Made by a program: the position numbers and the translations under genes. Below are positions 1 to 8,400 of a stretch of DNA of 13,636 nucleotides, one piece after another. The stretch comes from Candidatus Cloacimonadota bacterium (lineage in GTDB: Bacteria > Cloacimonadota > Cloacimonadia > Cloacimonadales > Cloacimonadaceae): NCBI GenBank assembly GCA_027318525.1, contig DAHVPA010000029.1, positions 1 to 13,636 of the forward strand, written 5' to 3'. Numbering within the stretch: the stretch's first letter is position 1; each line of letters begins with the position of its first letter. Below the pieces are notes generated by a model, which was not told where the DNA came from, did not search any database, and worked only from the letters and a program-made list of their open reading frames with translations.

Positions 1-137
1 CCCACGATGACCCCTCCGGGCAAAAGAGAAACAGAAGAATGATTCTCATATAGGCACATTATGTGGATTAACTTTGTGCAGAGCATTGGAATGGATAGCT
101 GGATAAAGGGTGGGACAGAATATTGTAGGAAGAAAAG

Positions 138-213
138 TGGTGGGCCCAGAGGGAGTCGAACCCCCGACCGTCCGGTTATGAGCCGGAAGCTCTACCAATT
201 GAGCTATAGGCCC
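138..213 (-). tRNA. tRNA with CAU anticodon (probably tRNA-Ile2, otherwise elongator tRNA-Met)
   Basis: The minus strand folds into a complete cloverleaf. The 7-bp acceptor stem pairs GGGCCTA with TGGGCCC. The D arm is GCTC/GAGC with GG in the loop. The anticodon stem TCCGG/CCGGA encloses the loop CTCATAA, and the T arm has a TTCGACT loop. The discriminator base is A, and CCA is encoded (138-140). The anticodon is CAT. It is not initiator tRNA: position 1 pairs with 72, and the anticodon stem lacks the three stacked G:C pairs. The C4:G69 and C5:G68 pairs resemble those of E. coli tRNA-Ile2, which the lysidine synthetase TilS recognises, so I lean to the AUA-reading Ile tRNA. Elongator Met cannot be excluded. 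The gene lies 92 nt downstream of the T9SS protein gene with no clear terminator between them. Confidence 0.93.
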
Positions 214-225
214 ACTCAAATCAGC

Positions 226-284
226 AGTATCTGGCAAAAATTTCCAAACAGGTCAATTTGTCAAGCTGATTGTCTTAATGTCAA
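226..284 (-). promoter_or_regulatory. possible tRNA promoter region with repeated TTGAC(A/C) hexamers
   Basis: The minus strand upstream of the tRNA carries two TTGACA hexamers (complements of 279-284 and 259-264) and one TTGACC (251-256). A weak -10 candidate, GATACT (226-231), lies 19 bp downstream of the TTGACC. No combination gives both a good -35 and a good -10 at 16-18 bp. The tRNA could instead be processed from read-through of the upstream gene. Confidence 0.25.
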
Positions 285-305
285 TCCCGGAAAGGGCAGG
301 ACAAG

Positions 306-1952
306 TTACTGCAGAAGCATGACTTTTCGGGCTGGTCCGGTGCTTTTCAGGAAGTAGATTCCGGGGGGACATTTCGCACCCTGCGCAGAGAATCCATCCC
401 ATTCCCCTTGCCAGGTATTGGTCTCCACCTTGTTCAGAACAAGATTGCCGACCTTTTCACCCTTGATATTGTAAATGCCGATACAAGGATTGACCTTGGA
501 TAATCCGCTTTCCGGAGTGAAACGGACTATCAATTTATCAGAAAAGGGATTGGGATAACAGCTCAAAACGGGATGGGGTGTGGTGGTTTCATCATCGGCT
601 GGGGAAAGGGCAGGATTCAGCTTGGCGATAAACATATCCAAATCAGTCTCGCTGCCGGAATATAAACTTAATTCATTTCCAAACCTGGCAAAGCCAGAAT
701 ACCAGCCGCAGACAAAGACATTGCCTGCAATATCGGCTGCAATATCCACCGGAGTGTCATTATTGACTCCACCAGCTGTCATTAGCCAGTCATTGCCTGC
801 CAGAGTGGTTTTGAGCACATAGGCGTCTGATGCGCCGGCAGAAGTAGTGTGAGTTCCGAAGAGGTTGGCGGTGCCTTCAAAGCTTCCTGTATAATAGGGA
901 AATACGTTATAGGTGCAGGCTCGACCCTTGTCGCTGCCGGTCCCACCTGCGCTATGAGCATTTATCCAACTGCCGGTTAGAAGCTGAAAAACCGCTGTGT
1001 AGGCATCGTCGCTTTCAATCACACTATTGAGAGTTGTGTCACCGAATTGGGCAGAACCTGCAAACCTGCCGGTGATGCAGCCAAATTGCTCAATCAGGGA
1101 AGGAGCCCTGTCCACAGCGATGGAATTGACGCCTGCTCCGGCTACATAGTTGAGCCAACGGAGATTGCCGCTGTAAGAATAGGAAACGATATAAGCGCCA
1201 TTGACCGGCATCAGGGTGCCGCTAAAGTCAGTTCCATTTGTTGCCGAACCTGTGACATAGACATTAGCAGCATTATCCACATCTATCTTGTAGCCGTATT
1301 CCACGCCGGATGAACCTGCTTGCCTCTTCCAGATAAAAGAGCCGTCTGTATAACAGGCAAAAGTATAGATATCACTGCCGCCCCAACTGGTGAGAGTGCT
1401 GTTGTCATGGCAGACCAGAGTGCCGCCAAACCAGCCTGTGACAAAGCATCTGCCATCCGGCAAAGCTGCAATGCCATAGCCGATGTCACCTTCGGGACTG
1501 CCTTCGGAATATGACCATACCCTGTTCCCATCGGCATCCAGCTTGAGGATAAAGATGTCCCAACTGCCGGCGGAAACCAGAGTCTGAGTTTCGAAATGCG
1601 CTGTGGCGGAATATAAACCCGTGATATAGCTATTGCCCTGCGCATCGGTATCAATGCCGATGCCGATGTCGCTGTCTGTGCCGCCGAATGCCTGTGCCCA
1701 CAAGGGAACTCCCTGGGGATTGAACTTTGCCACAAAGATGTCACTCAGACCCCAGCCCTCAATGACAAAATTGCCAATCTGCAGAGTATCCACAAATTCG
1801 CCCGTGACCAGGATATTGCCCTGGCTATCCAGAGCCATGTCCCAGACTCTATCCAAATCTCCCGCTCCTGCAGAAACAGCCCATTCCCAATTGACTCCGT
1901 TCAACAGAGCACAAAAGATAGTCAGGGATATGATGAGTATGACACTACGCAT
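306..1952 (-). CDS. secreted seven-bladed beta-propeller protein with T9SS type A C-terminal sorting domain
   Basis: The product is 548 aa when started at the ATG at 1952. Upstream of that ATG is GAGG with a 5-nt spacer, and the first residues form a signal peptide (MRS, then a hydrophobic stretch to about residue 17). A longer reading would overlap the permease gene and is unlikely. Residues 30-450 hold seven copies of a beta-propeller (SBBP-like) repeat. Each has the pattern G-N-x-(Y/F/V)-(V/I)-(T/C)-G, with its terminal Gly at 51, 112, 173, 235, 295, 356 and 416, so the period is 60-62 residues. The C-terminus (about 460-548) has YPNPF at 466-470, IGIYNIKGEKV, and GIYFLKS near the end. This is the pattern of a T9SS type A sorting domain, which is removed during outer-membrane export in Bacteroidetes. 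The protein is therefore probably secreted or surface-attached. The ligand or enzymatic role is unknown. The gene starts 7 nt after the permease stop, and its ribosome site overlaps that TGA. Confidence 0.88.
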   Translation of the reverse strand: MRSVILIISLTIFCALLNGVNWEWAVSAGAGDLDRVWDMALDSQGNILVTGEFVDTLQIGNFVIEGWGLSDIFVAKFNPQGVPLWAQAFGGTDSDIGIGIDTDAQGNSYITGLYSATAHFETQTLVSAGSWDIFILKLDADGNRVWSYSEGSPEGDIGYGIAALPDGRCFVTGWFGGTLVCHDNSTLTSWGGSDIYTFACYTDGSFIWKRQAGSSGVEYGYKIDVDNAANVYVTGSATNGTDFSGTLMPVNGAYIVSYSYSGNLRWLNYVAGAGVNSIAVDRAPSLIEQFGCITGRFAGSAQFGDTTLNSVIESDDAYTAVFQLLTGSWINAHSAGGTGSDKGRACTYNVFPYYTGSFEGTANLFGTHTTSAGASDAYVLKTTLAGNDWLMTAGGVNNDTPVDIAADIAGNVFVCGWYSGFARFGNELSLYSGSETDLDMFIAKLNPALSPADDETTTPHPVLSCYPNPFSDKLIVRFTPESGLSKVNPCIGIYNIKGEKVGNLVLNKVETNTWQGEWDGFSAQGAKCPPGIYFLKSTGPARKVMLLQ

Positions 1953-1959
1953 GGAAACC

Positions 1960-3228
1960 TCAATCAAAATAATAGATTGCCTTGATGGGGTCGATGTCAG
2001 AGGCTTTGAGCGCAGGATATAATCCGGAAAGAAAGCCAATCAGGACAGAGAAAAACAATCCCACCACCATACCCTGCACCGGCATCGGCATGGGAATCTT
2101 GAAAGCAGTCTGCATGCCCAACAAAGCCAGACTTGCCAGAAAGATGCCCACCAAAGCTCCAAGCACAGCCAGGGTAATCGCTTCGAAGATAAAGTAAAAG
2201 AAGATATCGCTTTCTGTCGCGCCGATGCTCTTGCGCACACCGATTTCCAGCATCTTTTCCTGAATGGAAATAAGCAGAGTGCTAAAGAGACCTATGCCGC
2301 CTACAATCAGCGAAATGGAGGCAATCACAAGCAGAGTGACATTCCATTTCTTCATGGCGGAATCAATTTCCTGATTGATTTGCATCAGCATGCTGCCGAT
2401 ATCCTGAAAGGCAAAATTTGGATACATGCTGTGGCGTGCCAGAAGGAGCTGACGGACTCTGGTCTTGAGTTGCGGATAATCCTCATCGCCATGCGCCTGG
2501 ACATAGATATACTGGATGAGCTGCCTGGAGGAAAGATAGGTCGTGCTGTATTTAAGCGGGATAAAGACGGCTTTGAGGTCGTTCTTGCGTTCCCAGGAAT
2601 TAAAATTCATACCGCCGCCGACATTGAGCTTGTCTTTTGCCAAAACGCCGATAATCCGGTAACGGCTGTCCCCGATGTTGATCATCTTGCCAACCGGGTC
2701 GGTCTTTCCGAACTGCTCCTGCGCAAAGTAATATCCGAGAATGATGACCGGAAGACCGCGGATTTCGTCCAAATAGCTGAAATAGCGTCCGCTCTTCAGA
2801 TTGTAGGTCTTATTGATAAAGAAAGCGGTGTTGGTGCCTTTGAGTGTGACCTGGATATCCTTGATGCCCGATCGGTAAGGAAATTGGAATTCATTCATGC
2901 CATAAAGATATTTGTAGGAAAGCTGGGTGCGGATAGCGTCAAAATCAGAATAATCCAGTTGTTTAACGTTTTCCGGAGTGCGTTTGTAAACGACCTTCTT
3001 CTGGTCACGGGAGTCATAGGACATGCCTGAAGCTGTTACGATAATGGAGTTATTCCAGCCCATGCCTTCCATGTTCTTGCGAATCAGAGCTTTGAGAGAA
3101 TAGACAGAAGAAAACATGGTCACTACAGCCAACACACCGATGATGATTCCAAGCAGAGTCAGAAAAGAACGCAGCTTATGGTTCAGAATGCTTTGCAGAG
3201 AGCTTCGGAAAGCGTCATTCAGGTGCAT
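1960..3228 (-). CDS. ABC transporter permease, MacB/FtsX family
   Basis: The 422-aa inner-membrane protein has the MacB layout. An N-terminal amphipathic segment and TM1 (about 21-45) are followed by a periplasmic core domain (about 50-285), then three more helices (about 295-320, 343-372 and 387-412). Between TM2 and TM3 is the FtsX-family signature EIGVRKSIGAT (327-337), and the protein ends with GLYPALKASDIDPIKAI. Family members work as dimers with a LolD/MacB-type ATPase, driving lipoprotein, peptide or drug export by mechanotransmission. No ATPase gene is adjacent here, so the partner must be encoded elsewhere. AGGA precedes the ATG by 8 nt. The gene begins 12 nt after the end of the zinc-ribbon tail of topA and is followed after 7 nt by the T9SS cargo gene, so cotranscription is likely. 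The substrate cannot be read from the sequence. Confidence 0.9.
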   Translation of the reverse strand: MHLNDAFRSSLQSILNHKLRSFLTLLGIIIGVLAVVTMFSSVYSLKALIRKNMEGMGWNNSIIVTASGMSYDSRDQKKVVYKRTPENVKQLDYSDFDAIRTQLSYKYLYGMNEFQFPYRSGIKDIQVTLKGTNTAFFINKTYNLKSGRYFSYLDEIRGLPVIILGYYFAQEQFGKTDPVGKMINIGDSRYRIIGVLAKDKLNVGGGMNFNSWERKNDLKAVFIPLKYSTTYLSSRQLIQYIYVQAHGDEDYPQLKTRVRQLLLARHSMYPNFAFQDIGSMLMQINQEIDSAMKKWNVTLLVIASISLIVGGIGLFSTLLISIQEKMLEIGVRKSIGATESDIFFYFIFEAITLAVLGALVGIFLASLALLGMQTAFKIPMPMPVQGMVVGLFFSVLIGFLSGLYPALKASDIDPIKAIYYFD

Positions 3229-3240
3229 GGGATATCCTGA

Positions 3241-3438
3241 CTAGAAATACTCTTTCTTACACTTGGGGCAAAGCTTGTATTCACCGTTGGTCTTGCTGTA
3301 TTTCTCCACCAGAAAGGGATTCCCGCATTCCTGGCAGGATATGGGGACAGGTTTGTCATTGGATATCCACTTGCAGACAGGATAGGTCGAGCAGGAATAG
3401 AAGGGTTTACCCTTTTTGGAACTGCGCTTTACTACTTC
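3241..3438 (-). pseudogene. topA: detached C-terminal zinc-ribbon tail of topA (out-of-frame remnant)
   Basis: In the -1 frame relative to topA, beginning EVVKRSSKKG, 65 residues complete the interrupted zinc ribbon 3 (SCSTYPVC) and supply a fourth (CQECG then CPKCKKEYF), ending at TAG. SCSTYPVCK closely echoes ACSTYPKCK of ribbon 2, so this is genuine topA coding sequence and not a chance reading. It has no start codon or ribosome site of its own at the junction. Adding one G to the four-G run (3438-3441) joins it exactly to the upstream gene. Its stop leaves 12 nt before the permease ATG, normal operon spacing, whereas the truncated topA would leave 203 nt. The cause may be a sequencing or assembly homopolymer error, a recent deletion, or recoding. 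I consider an error the most likely. Confidence 0.85.
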
Positions 3439-5459
3439 CCCTTGCCGCATTCGGGACAGGTCACACCCAGTCCGATGGAGCGTGAGTATTTGCATTTGGG
3501 ATAGGTCGAGCAGGCGATGAATTCGCCAAACCTGCCCTTGCGCAGAAGCAGGGGATTGCCGCATTGGGGGCACTTTTCCTCAAGCTGGGTGGGAACTTCA
3601 ATAACTATCTTGCCGTCTTTATCGCGGGAAAAGCTTTTGCGGTTCTTGCATTCTGGATATCGGTTGCAGACCAGATATTGTTTTTTATTAGCCCACTTGA
3701 TTACCATCGTGCCTTCGCCGCATTTATCGCAGGCGATATCTGTCACTTCTTGCAGGTCTTTCTTCTCCTGCTTGATGTCCACCTTGTCGATGAGCTTGTT
3801 AAGCAGGTCGTAATACTGCTTCACCAGCTTGTGCCATACTACTTTGCCATATTCCACCTCATCCAGGTTGGTCTCCATTTCGGCAGTGAATTTAACGTTG
3901 AATATAGAGTCGAAACGGTCGACCAGAAAACGGTTTACCTGCATACCAAGGTCTGTGGGCAGGAAGGATTTCTTCTCCATCGCCACGTATTTTCTCACCT
4001 TGATTGTGGTGATTATTGAAGCATAGGTGCTGGGTCTGCCGATGCCCTTGGCTTCCAGTTCCTTGATGAGTGAAGCTTCTGTATATCTTGAGGGAGGAGT
4101 CGTTAAATGTTGGGAGGGCAGGAACGGTTCATAAATGAGTTCATCCTGAGGCTGATAACCCGGATTGATCTTTTCACCGGAGGGGAAGGAATAATAAGTC
4201 CAGGCTTTAAGGAATCCTTCTTCGGCTACTTCGCTTCCGGAAGCGGAAAAGACTGCTTCACCAATGCCAACCTTTACTTCTGTCTGTTTCAGCTTGAGCG
4301 GTTTCATCTGGGTGGCGACAAATCTCTGCCAGATAAGAGTATAAAGCCGGAGCTGGTCCTTGGAAAGATAAGAGGCAACGCTTTCCGGTGTCTTGAACGG
4401 GTCAGTGGGACGGATAGCTTCGTGGGCATCCTGGGCGTTATTCTTATTCTTATAATGACGGATGGTCTTATGCACCTGGTCTTTGCCAAAACGTTCTTCA
4501 ATCAGATTGCGGCAGGCATAGTTTGCTTCTTCGGCAATTCTCAGAGAATCTGTTCTCATGTAGGTGATCAGACCACTGCGTTCCCCACCCAGATCAACGC
4601 CTTCATAGAGTTCCTGAGCAACTTGCATGGTCTTGCTGGCTGCCATATTCAGGAAGCGGGATGCGTCCTGTTGCAGAGTGCTGGTAATGAAAGCCGGATA
4701 TGGCTCCACACTGCGCTGTCCATCCTTGCGTTCGAGCAGAGTAGCCATTTTTTCATTGATGGCTTTGATAATCTTAGCTGCCTGTTCCTCGTTTGCAATA
4801 TCTGCTTTTTTGCCTTTCCAGCTATCCAGCACACCTTTGAAAGCAGGCAGTTTGCCTTTATGAAAACTTGTCTCTATACGCCAGAATTCCTTGGGAACAA
4901 AGCTCGTGATTTCTGCTTCTCTCTCGCAAATCAATCTGAGTGCTACTGACTGCACTCTGCCTGCGCTCAGGTCTTTGGATATAATACGCCACAACAGAGG
5001 ACTGATGAGATAACCGACAAACCTATCCAGGACTCGCCTTGCCTGCTGGGCATCAACTTTTTGCATATCAATGGCACCCGGATGTGAGATGGAATCCCGG
5101 ATTGCATTGCGGGTGATTTCATTAAAGACAATCCGGTGCACGGGTTTATCCCCAATTTCTTTCTTCAGGACTTGTTGCAGATGCCAGGCAATGGCTTCTC
5201 CTTCCCTGTCATGGTCACTTGCCAGATAGACTGAATCAGCTTTGCCGACTGCTTCTTTCAGAGCTTCAATGACTTTCTTTTTCTTCTGGTCAATCAGATA
5301 TTTGGGATTGAAATCCTTGTTGATATCGATGCCCATTTCCTTGGAAGGAAGGTCTCTGATGTGACCCATGGAGGCTTTCACATCAAACTTATGGTCGAGG
5401 AATTTGCTGATTGTGTTCGCTTTTGCGGGTGATTCGACTATGATTATTCCTTTTGGCAT
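3432..5459 (-). CDS. topA: type IA DNA topoisomerase I, C-terminus cut by a frameshift
   Basis: DNA topoisomerase I relaxes negative supercoils by cutting one strand. The Toprim domain begins with IIIVESPAKA (5-14) and carries the metal-binding motif SDHDREGEAIAW (81-92). LSAGRVQSVALRL follows at 164-176. The catalytic Tyr is Y300 in GLITYMRTDS. The later core motif KGIGRPSTYA lies at 471-480. The C-terminus carries zinc ribbons: C577/C580/C598/C604 and C630/C633/C650/C656. A third starts at C668/C671, but the frame hits TAG after residue 675. The remaining zinc-ribbon sequence continues in the -1 frame (next entry), so the ancestral protein would be 739 aa. The ATG at 5459 has GGAG 5 nt upstream and lies 19 nt after the secA stop, indicating an operon with secA. 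All catalytic parts are intact, and in E. coli TopA the C-terminal domains aid DNA binding rather than cleavage. Confidence 0.95.
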   Translation of the reverse strand: MPKGIIIVESPAKANTISKFLDHKFDVKASMGHIRDLPSKEMGIDINKDFNPKYLIDQKKKKVIEALKEAVGKADSVYLASDHDREGEAIAWHLQQVLKKEIGDKPVHRIVFNEITRNAIRDSISHPGAIDMQKVDAQQARRVLDRFVGYLISPLLWRIISKDLSAGRVQSVALRLICEREAEITSFVPKEFWRIETSFHKGKLPAFKGVLDSWKGKKADIANEEQAAKIIKAINEKMATLLERKDGQRSVEPYPAFITSTLQQDASRFLNMAASKTMQVAQELYEGVDLGGERSGLITYMRTDSLRIAEEANYACRNLIEERFGKDQVHKTIRHYKNKNNAQDAHEAIRPTDPFKTPESVASYLSKDQLRLYTLIWQRFVATQMKPLKLKQTEVKVGIGEAVFSASGSEVAEEGFLKAWTYYSFPSGEKINPGYQPQDELIYEPFLPSQHLTTPPSRYTEASLIKELEAKGIGRPSTYASIITTIKVRKYVAMEKKSFLPTDLGMQVNRFLVDRFDSIFNVKFTAEMETNLDEVEYGKVVWHKLVKQYYDLLNKLIDKVDIKQEKKDLQEVTDIACDKCGEGTMVIKWANKKQYLVCNRYPECKNRKSFSRDKDGKIVIEVPTQLEEKCPQCGNPLLLRKGRFGEFIACSTYPKCKYSRSIGLGVTCPECGKGK

Positions 5460-5478
5460 TCTATCTCCGTGCTATCCT

Positions 5479-8400
5479 TTAATCCTCTCCGAGGAATTCC
5501 ATTTTGCCGCAGCATTTTTTATACTTTTTCCCACTGCCGCAGGGACAGGGGTCGTTTCTACCCACTTTAGGCTGGACCGAGACAGGTCTTTGTTTGGGAG
5601 CATCGCCCATAGCTTCGGGTGGCATGGGGTGTTCCATTGCATTTTGTTCCATCATTTCCTGAGCATGCAGATAAGCGTTGAGTTCAGAGTGGCTCATATT
5701 GGCATTCTGCAGCATGCTCTGCAGTTGTTCTCTGGAGAGGATATAGGTGGTAAAGACTTTCTTGGCAACATTTTCCTGGATACGCGTAATCAGGCTCTGA
5801 AACAGGTCAAATGATTCTTTCTTATATTCTATCAGAGGATCTTTATTGGCGTAGGAGCGCAGATAGATGCCGTCCTTGAGCAGATCCATCTCATGCAGAT
5901 GGTCTCTCCACTCGGAATCAACCACTTCCAGCAGGGAACGGCGCTCGATATCGCGCATCATTTCCTCGCCCACCCTTTTTTCTTTCTCGGCATAGGCTTT
6001 GAGGGCAATCTCCTGCAGTTCGTCTGTCAGGATGGACTTGGTCATGTGGTCGCTTTGCAGTTGTTCTGGGGTGATGATAACGTTGAAGCCGGTTTTAAAC
6101 CAGTGACAGATGCGCTCCAGATTCCAGTCCTCTGGATAGGTTTGTTCGGGAATGGTTTGCTGCACAAGGTTCTGGACTGTATCCTCGACCATTTCCAGAA
6201 TCTCGTTTTTCATGCTGTAGCCTTTGAGCACACTGCGCCTGTAGGAATAAATCACTTCCCTTTGCTGGTTCATGACCTCGTCATACTTTATCAGGTTTTT
6301 ACGGATTTCAAAGTTATGCTCTTCCACCCTTTTTTGAGCACGTTCCACAGCTTTAGTCATCCAGGGATGGCGGATGGCGTCTCCGGGTTTGATACCCATC
6401 TTGATCATCATTGGAGCCATGCGGTCAGATCCGAACAAACGCATCAAATCATCTTCCAGAGACAGATAGAATCGGCTGGTGCCGGGATCGCCCTGGCGTC
6501 CTGCACGACCTCTCAACTGCCGGTCGATACGTCTGCTTTCGTGGCGTTCGCTGCCGATTACGTGCAATCCGTCCAGCGGCAAGCCATAAGGATTATCATC
6601 CGTTACGTTTCTGCTGAGCCCCCTGTATTCTTCCGAGGCTTGGGAGACTACTCCCTTACCCAGTTTGATGTCTGTTCCGCGACCTGCCATATTGGTTGCG
6701 ATGGTTACTGCTCCGGGATGACCAGCGTCTGAGATGATTTCCGCTTCCTTTTCGTGGTATTTGGCATTTAGAACGTTGTGGGGAATTCCCTTGCGTCTCA
6801 GCAGGCGGCTGATGACTTCTGATACTTCCACACTGACTGTGCCGACCAGCACAGGTTTTTTCTTCTCGTGCCAGAAGGCGATTTCGTCTATAATAGCTTG
6901 GTATTTTTCATTTTTGGTCAGATAAATCACATCGTCGTGGTCGATTCTGGTAACGGGAACATTGGTGGGGATTGCCATCACGCCCAGTTTATAAATTTCC
7001 AGGAATTCACCTTCTTCAGTGATGGCGGTTCCTGTCATACCAGCCAGTTTCTCATACATGCGGAAGTAGTTTTGCAGAGTGACAGTGGCAAGGGTTTGCG
7101 TTCCTGCCTCGATGGTGACGTTTTCCTTGGCTTCCAGTGCCTGGTGTAGACCGTCCGAAAATCTTCTGCCCGGCATCTGGCGACCAGTGAATTCATCCAC
7201 GATGACCACTTTATTATCAAGGATTACATATTCTACATTGTTTTCAAAGAGGGAATAGGCTCGCAGCAACTGATTGATGTTGTGCAGCCTTTCGCTCTTG
7301 TCCATGAAAGCGCTGGTTATCTTTTCCTTTTTTGCTCCCTTTTGTTCAGGAGAAAGGTTTTCCTCGGCATCCACCTCTGCCAGCAGCTCATCCAGGCTTT
7401 CCACCAGGAAAAGGTCCTTATCAGCCTTGGAAAGGTATTCACGTCCCTTGTCTGTAAGGTCAACGCTGTTCTGCTTTTCTTCCACCACGTAAAAGAGTTC
7501 GCCGTCGAGCACATGCAGTTTCTTGTCTCTCAGGTATGACCCTTCTGTATCAAGCACCAGTTTCTTGAGTTCGCCTTCCTGCATCAGTTTGGTGAAAGCT
7601 TTGTTTTTGGGAGCGGCGCGCTGCACCAGTAGCAGGTTTTTGCCCAAACGTTCCAAATCCGGATTTTGATTATTATCATCGATATCCTGTCTGATATCGC
7701 TCATAAGCCGCTGCACCAGAGCATTCTGCATGGAAACAATCTGCTGGATGGCAGGTTTTAGTTCGTGATAGAAGTTTTTGTCTTGGGCAATGGCACCGCT
7801 GATGATTAGTGGAGTTCTGGCTTCGTCAATCAGGATACTGTCCACTTCGTCCACGATGGCATAATAGAAATCCCGCTGCACCAGCTGGTCAGAACTCACT
7901 GCCATGTTATCGCGCAGGTAGTCAAAGCCGTATTCGCTGTTCATACCATAGGTGATATCACAGGCATAGGCTTCTTTGCGTTCGTCAAAATCCAGTCCGG
8001 TAGTAATGCAGCCCACGGTCAGACCATGAAAATTGTAAACAGGTCCCATCCATTCGGAGTCGCGCCTGGCGAGGTAATCATTCACGGTCACCAGGTGCAC
8101 ACCTCTGCCCACCAACGCATTGAGGAAAAGCGGAAGCACAGCCACCAGAGTTTTGCCTTCACCGGTTGCCATTTCTGCAATCTTGCCCTCATGCAGAGCG
8201 ATACCGCCGATGAGCTGAACGTCAAAGGGCACCATGTTCCATTCAACTTCGTGCCCGCGCACGTCATATTTATGTCCCAGCAACCTTCTGCAGGTGTCTT
8301 TGATTATGGCGTAAACTTCCGGCAGATAGTCATCCAGAGTCGATTTGGTCAGGTTTTTCAATTCTTTTTTGGTGCGGTCGATGTCATTATCCAGGCGTGC

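Noticed and set aside
55..65. small palindrome CACATTATGTG
   Set aside because: Five-bp arms only, no neighbouring promoter; likely chance.
42..69. dif-like half site (TTATGT next to CATATA) near the left edge
   Set aside because: Only the TTATGT half resembles a XerD arm; the other arm matches poorly, and a six-base match is expected by chance.
3432..3445. programmed -1 frameshift signal in topA
   Set aside because: No in-phase slippery heptamer, only four G's, and the nearest hairpin is 23 nt downstream; not ruled out, but not supported.
4107..4949. 280-aa plus-strand reading frame antisense to topA
   Set aside because: Topoisomerase motifs on the minus strand are decisive; this is a codon-bias shadow.
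5893..6732. 279-aa plus-strand reading frame antisense to secA
   Set aside because: SecA is unmistakable on the other strand; no recognisable domain in this frame.
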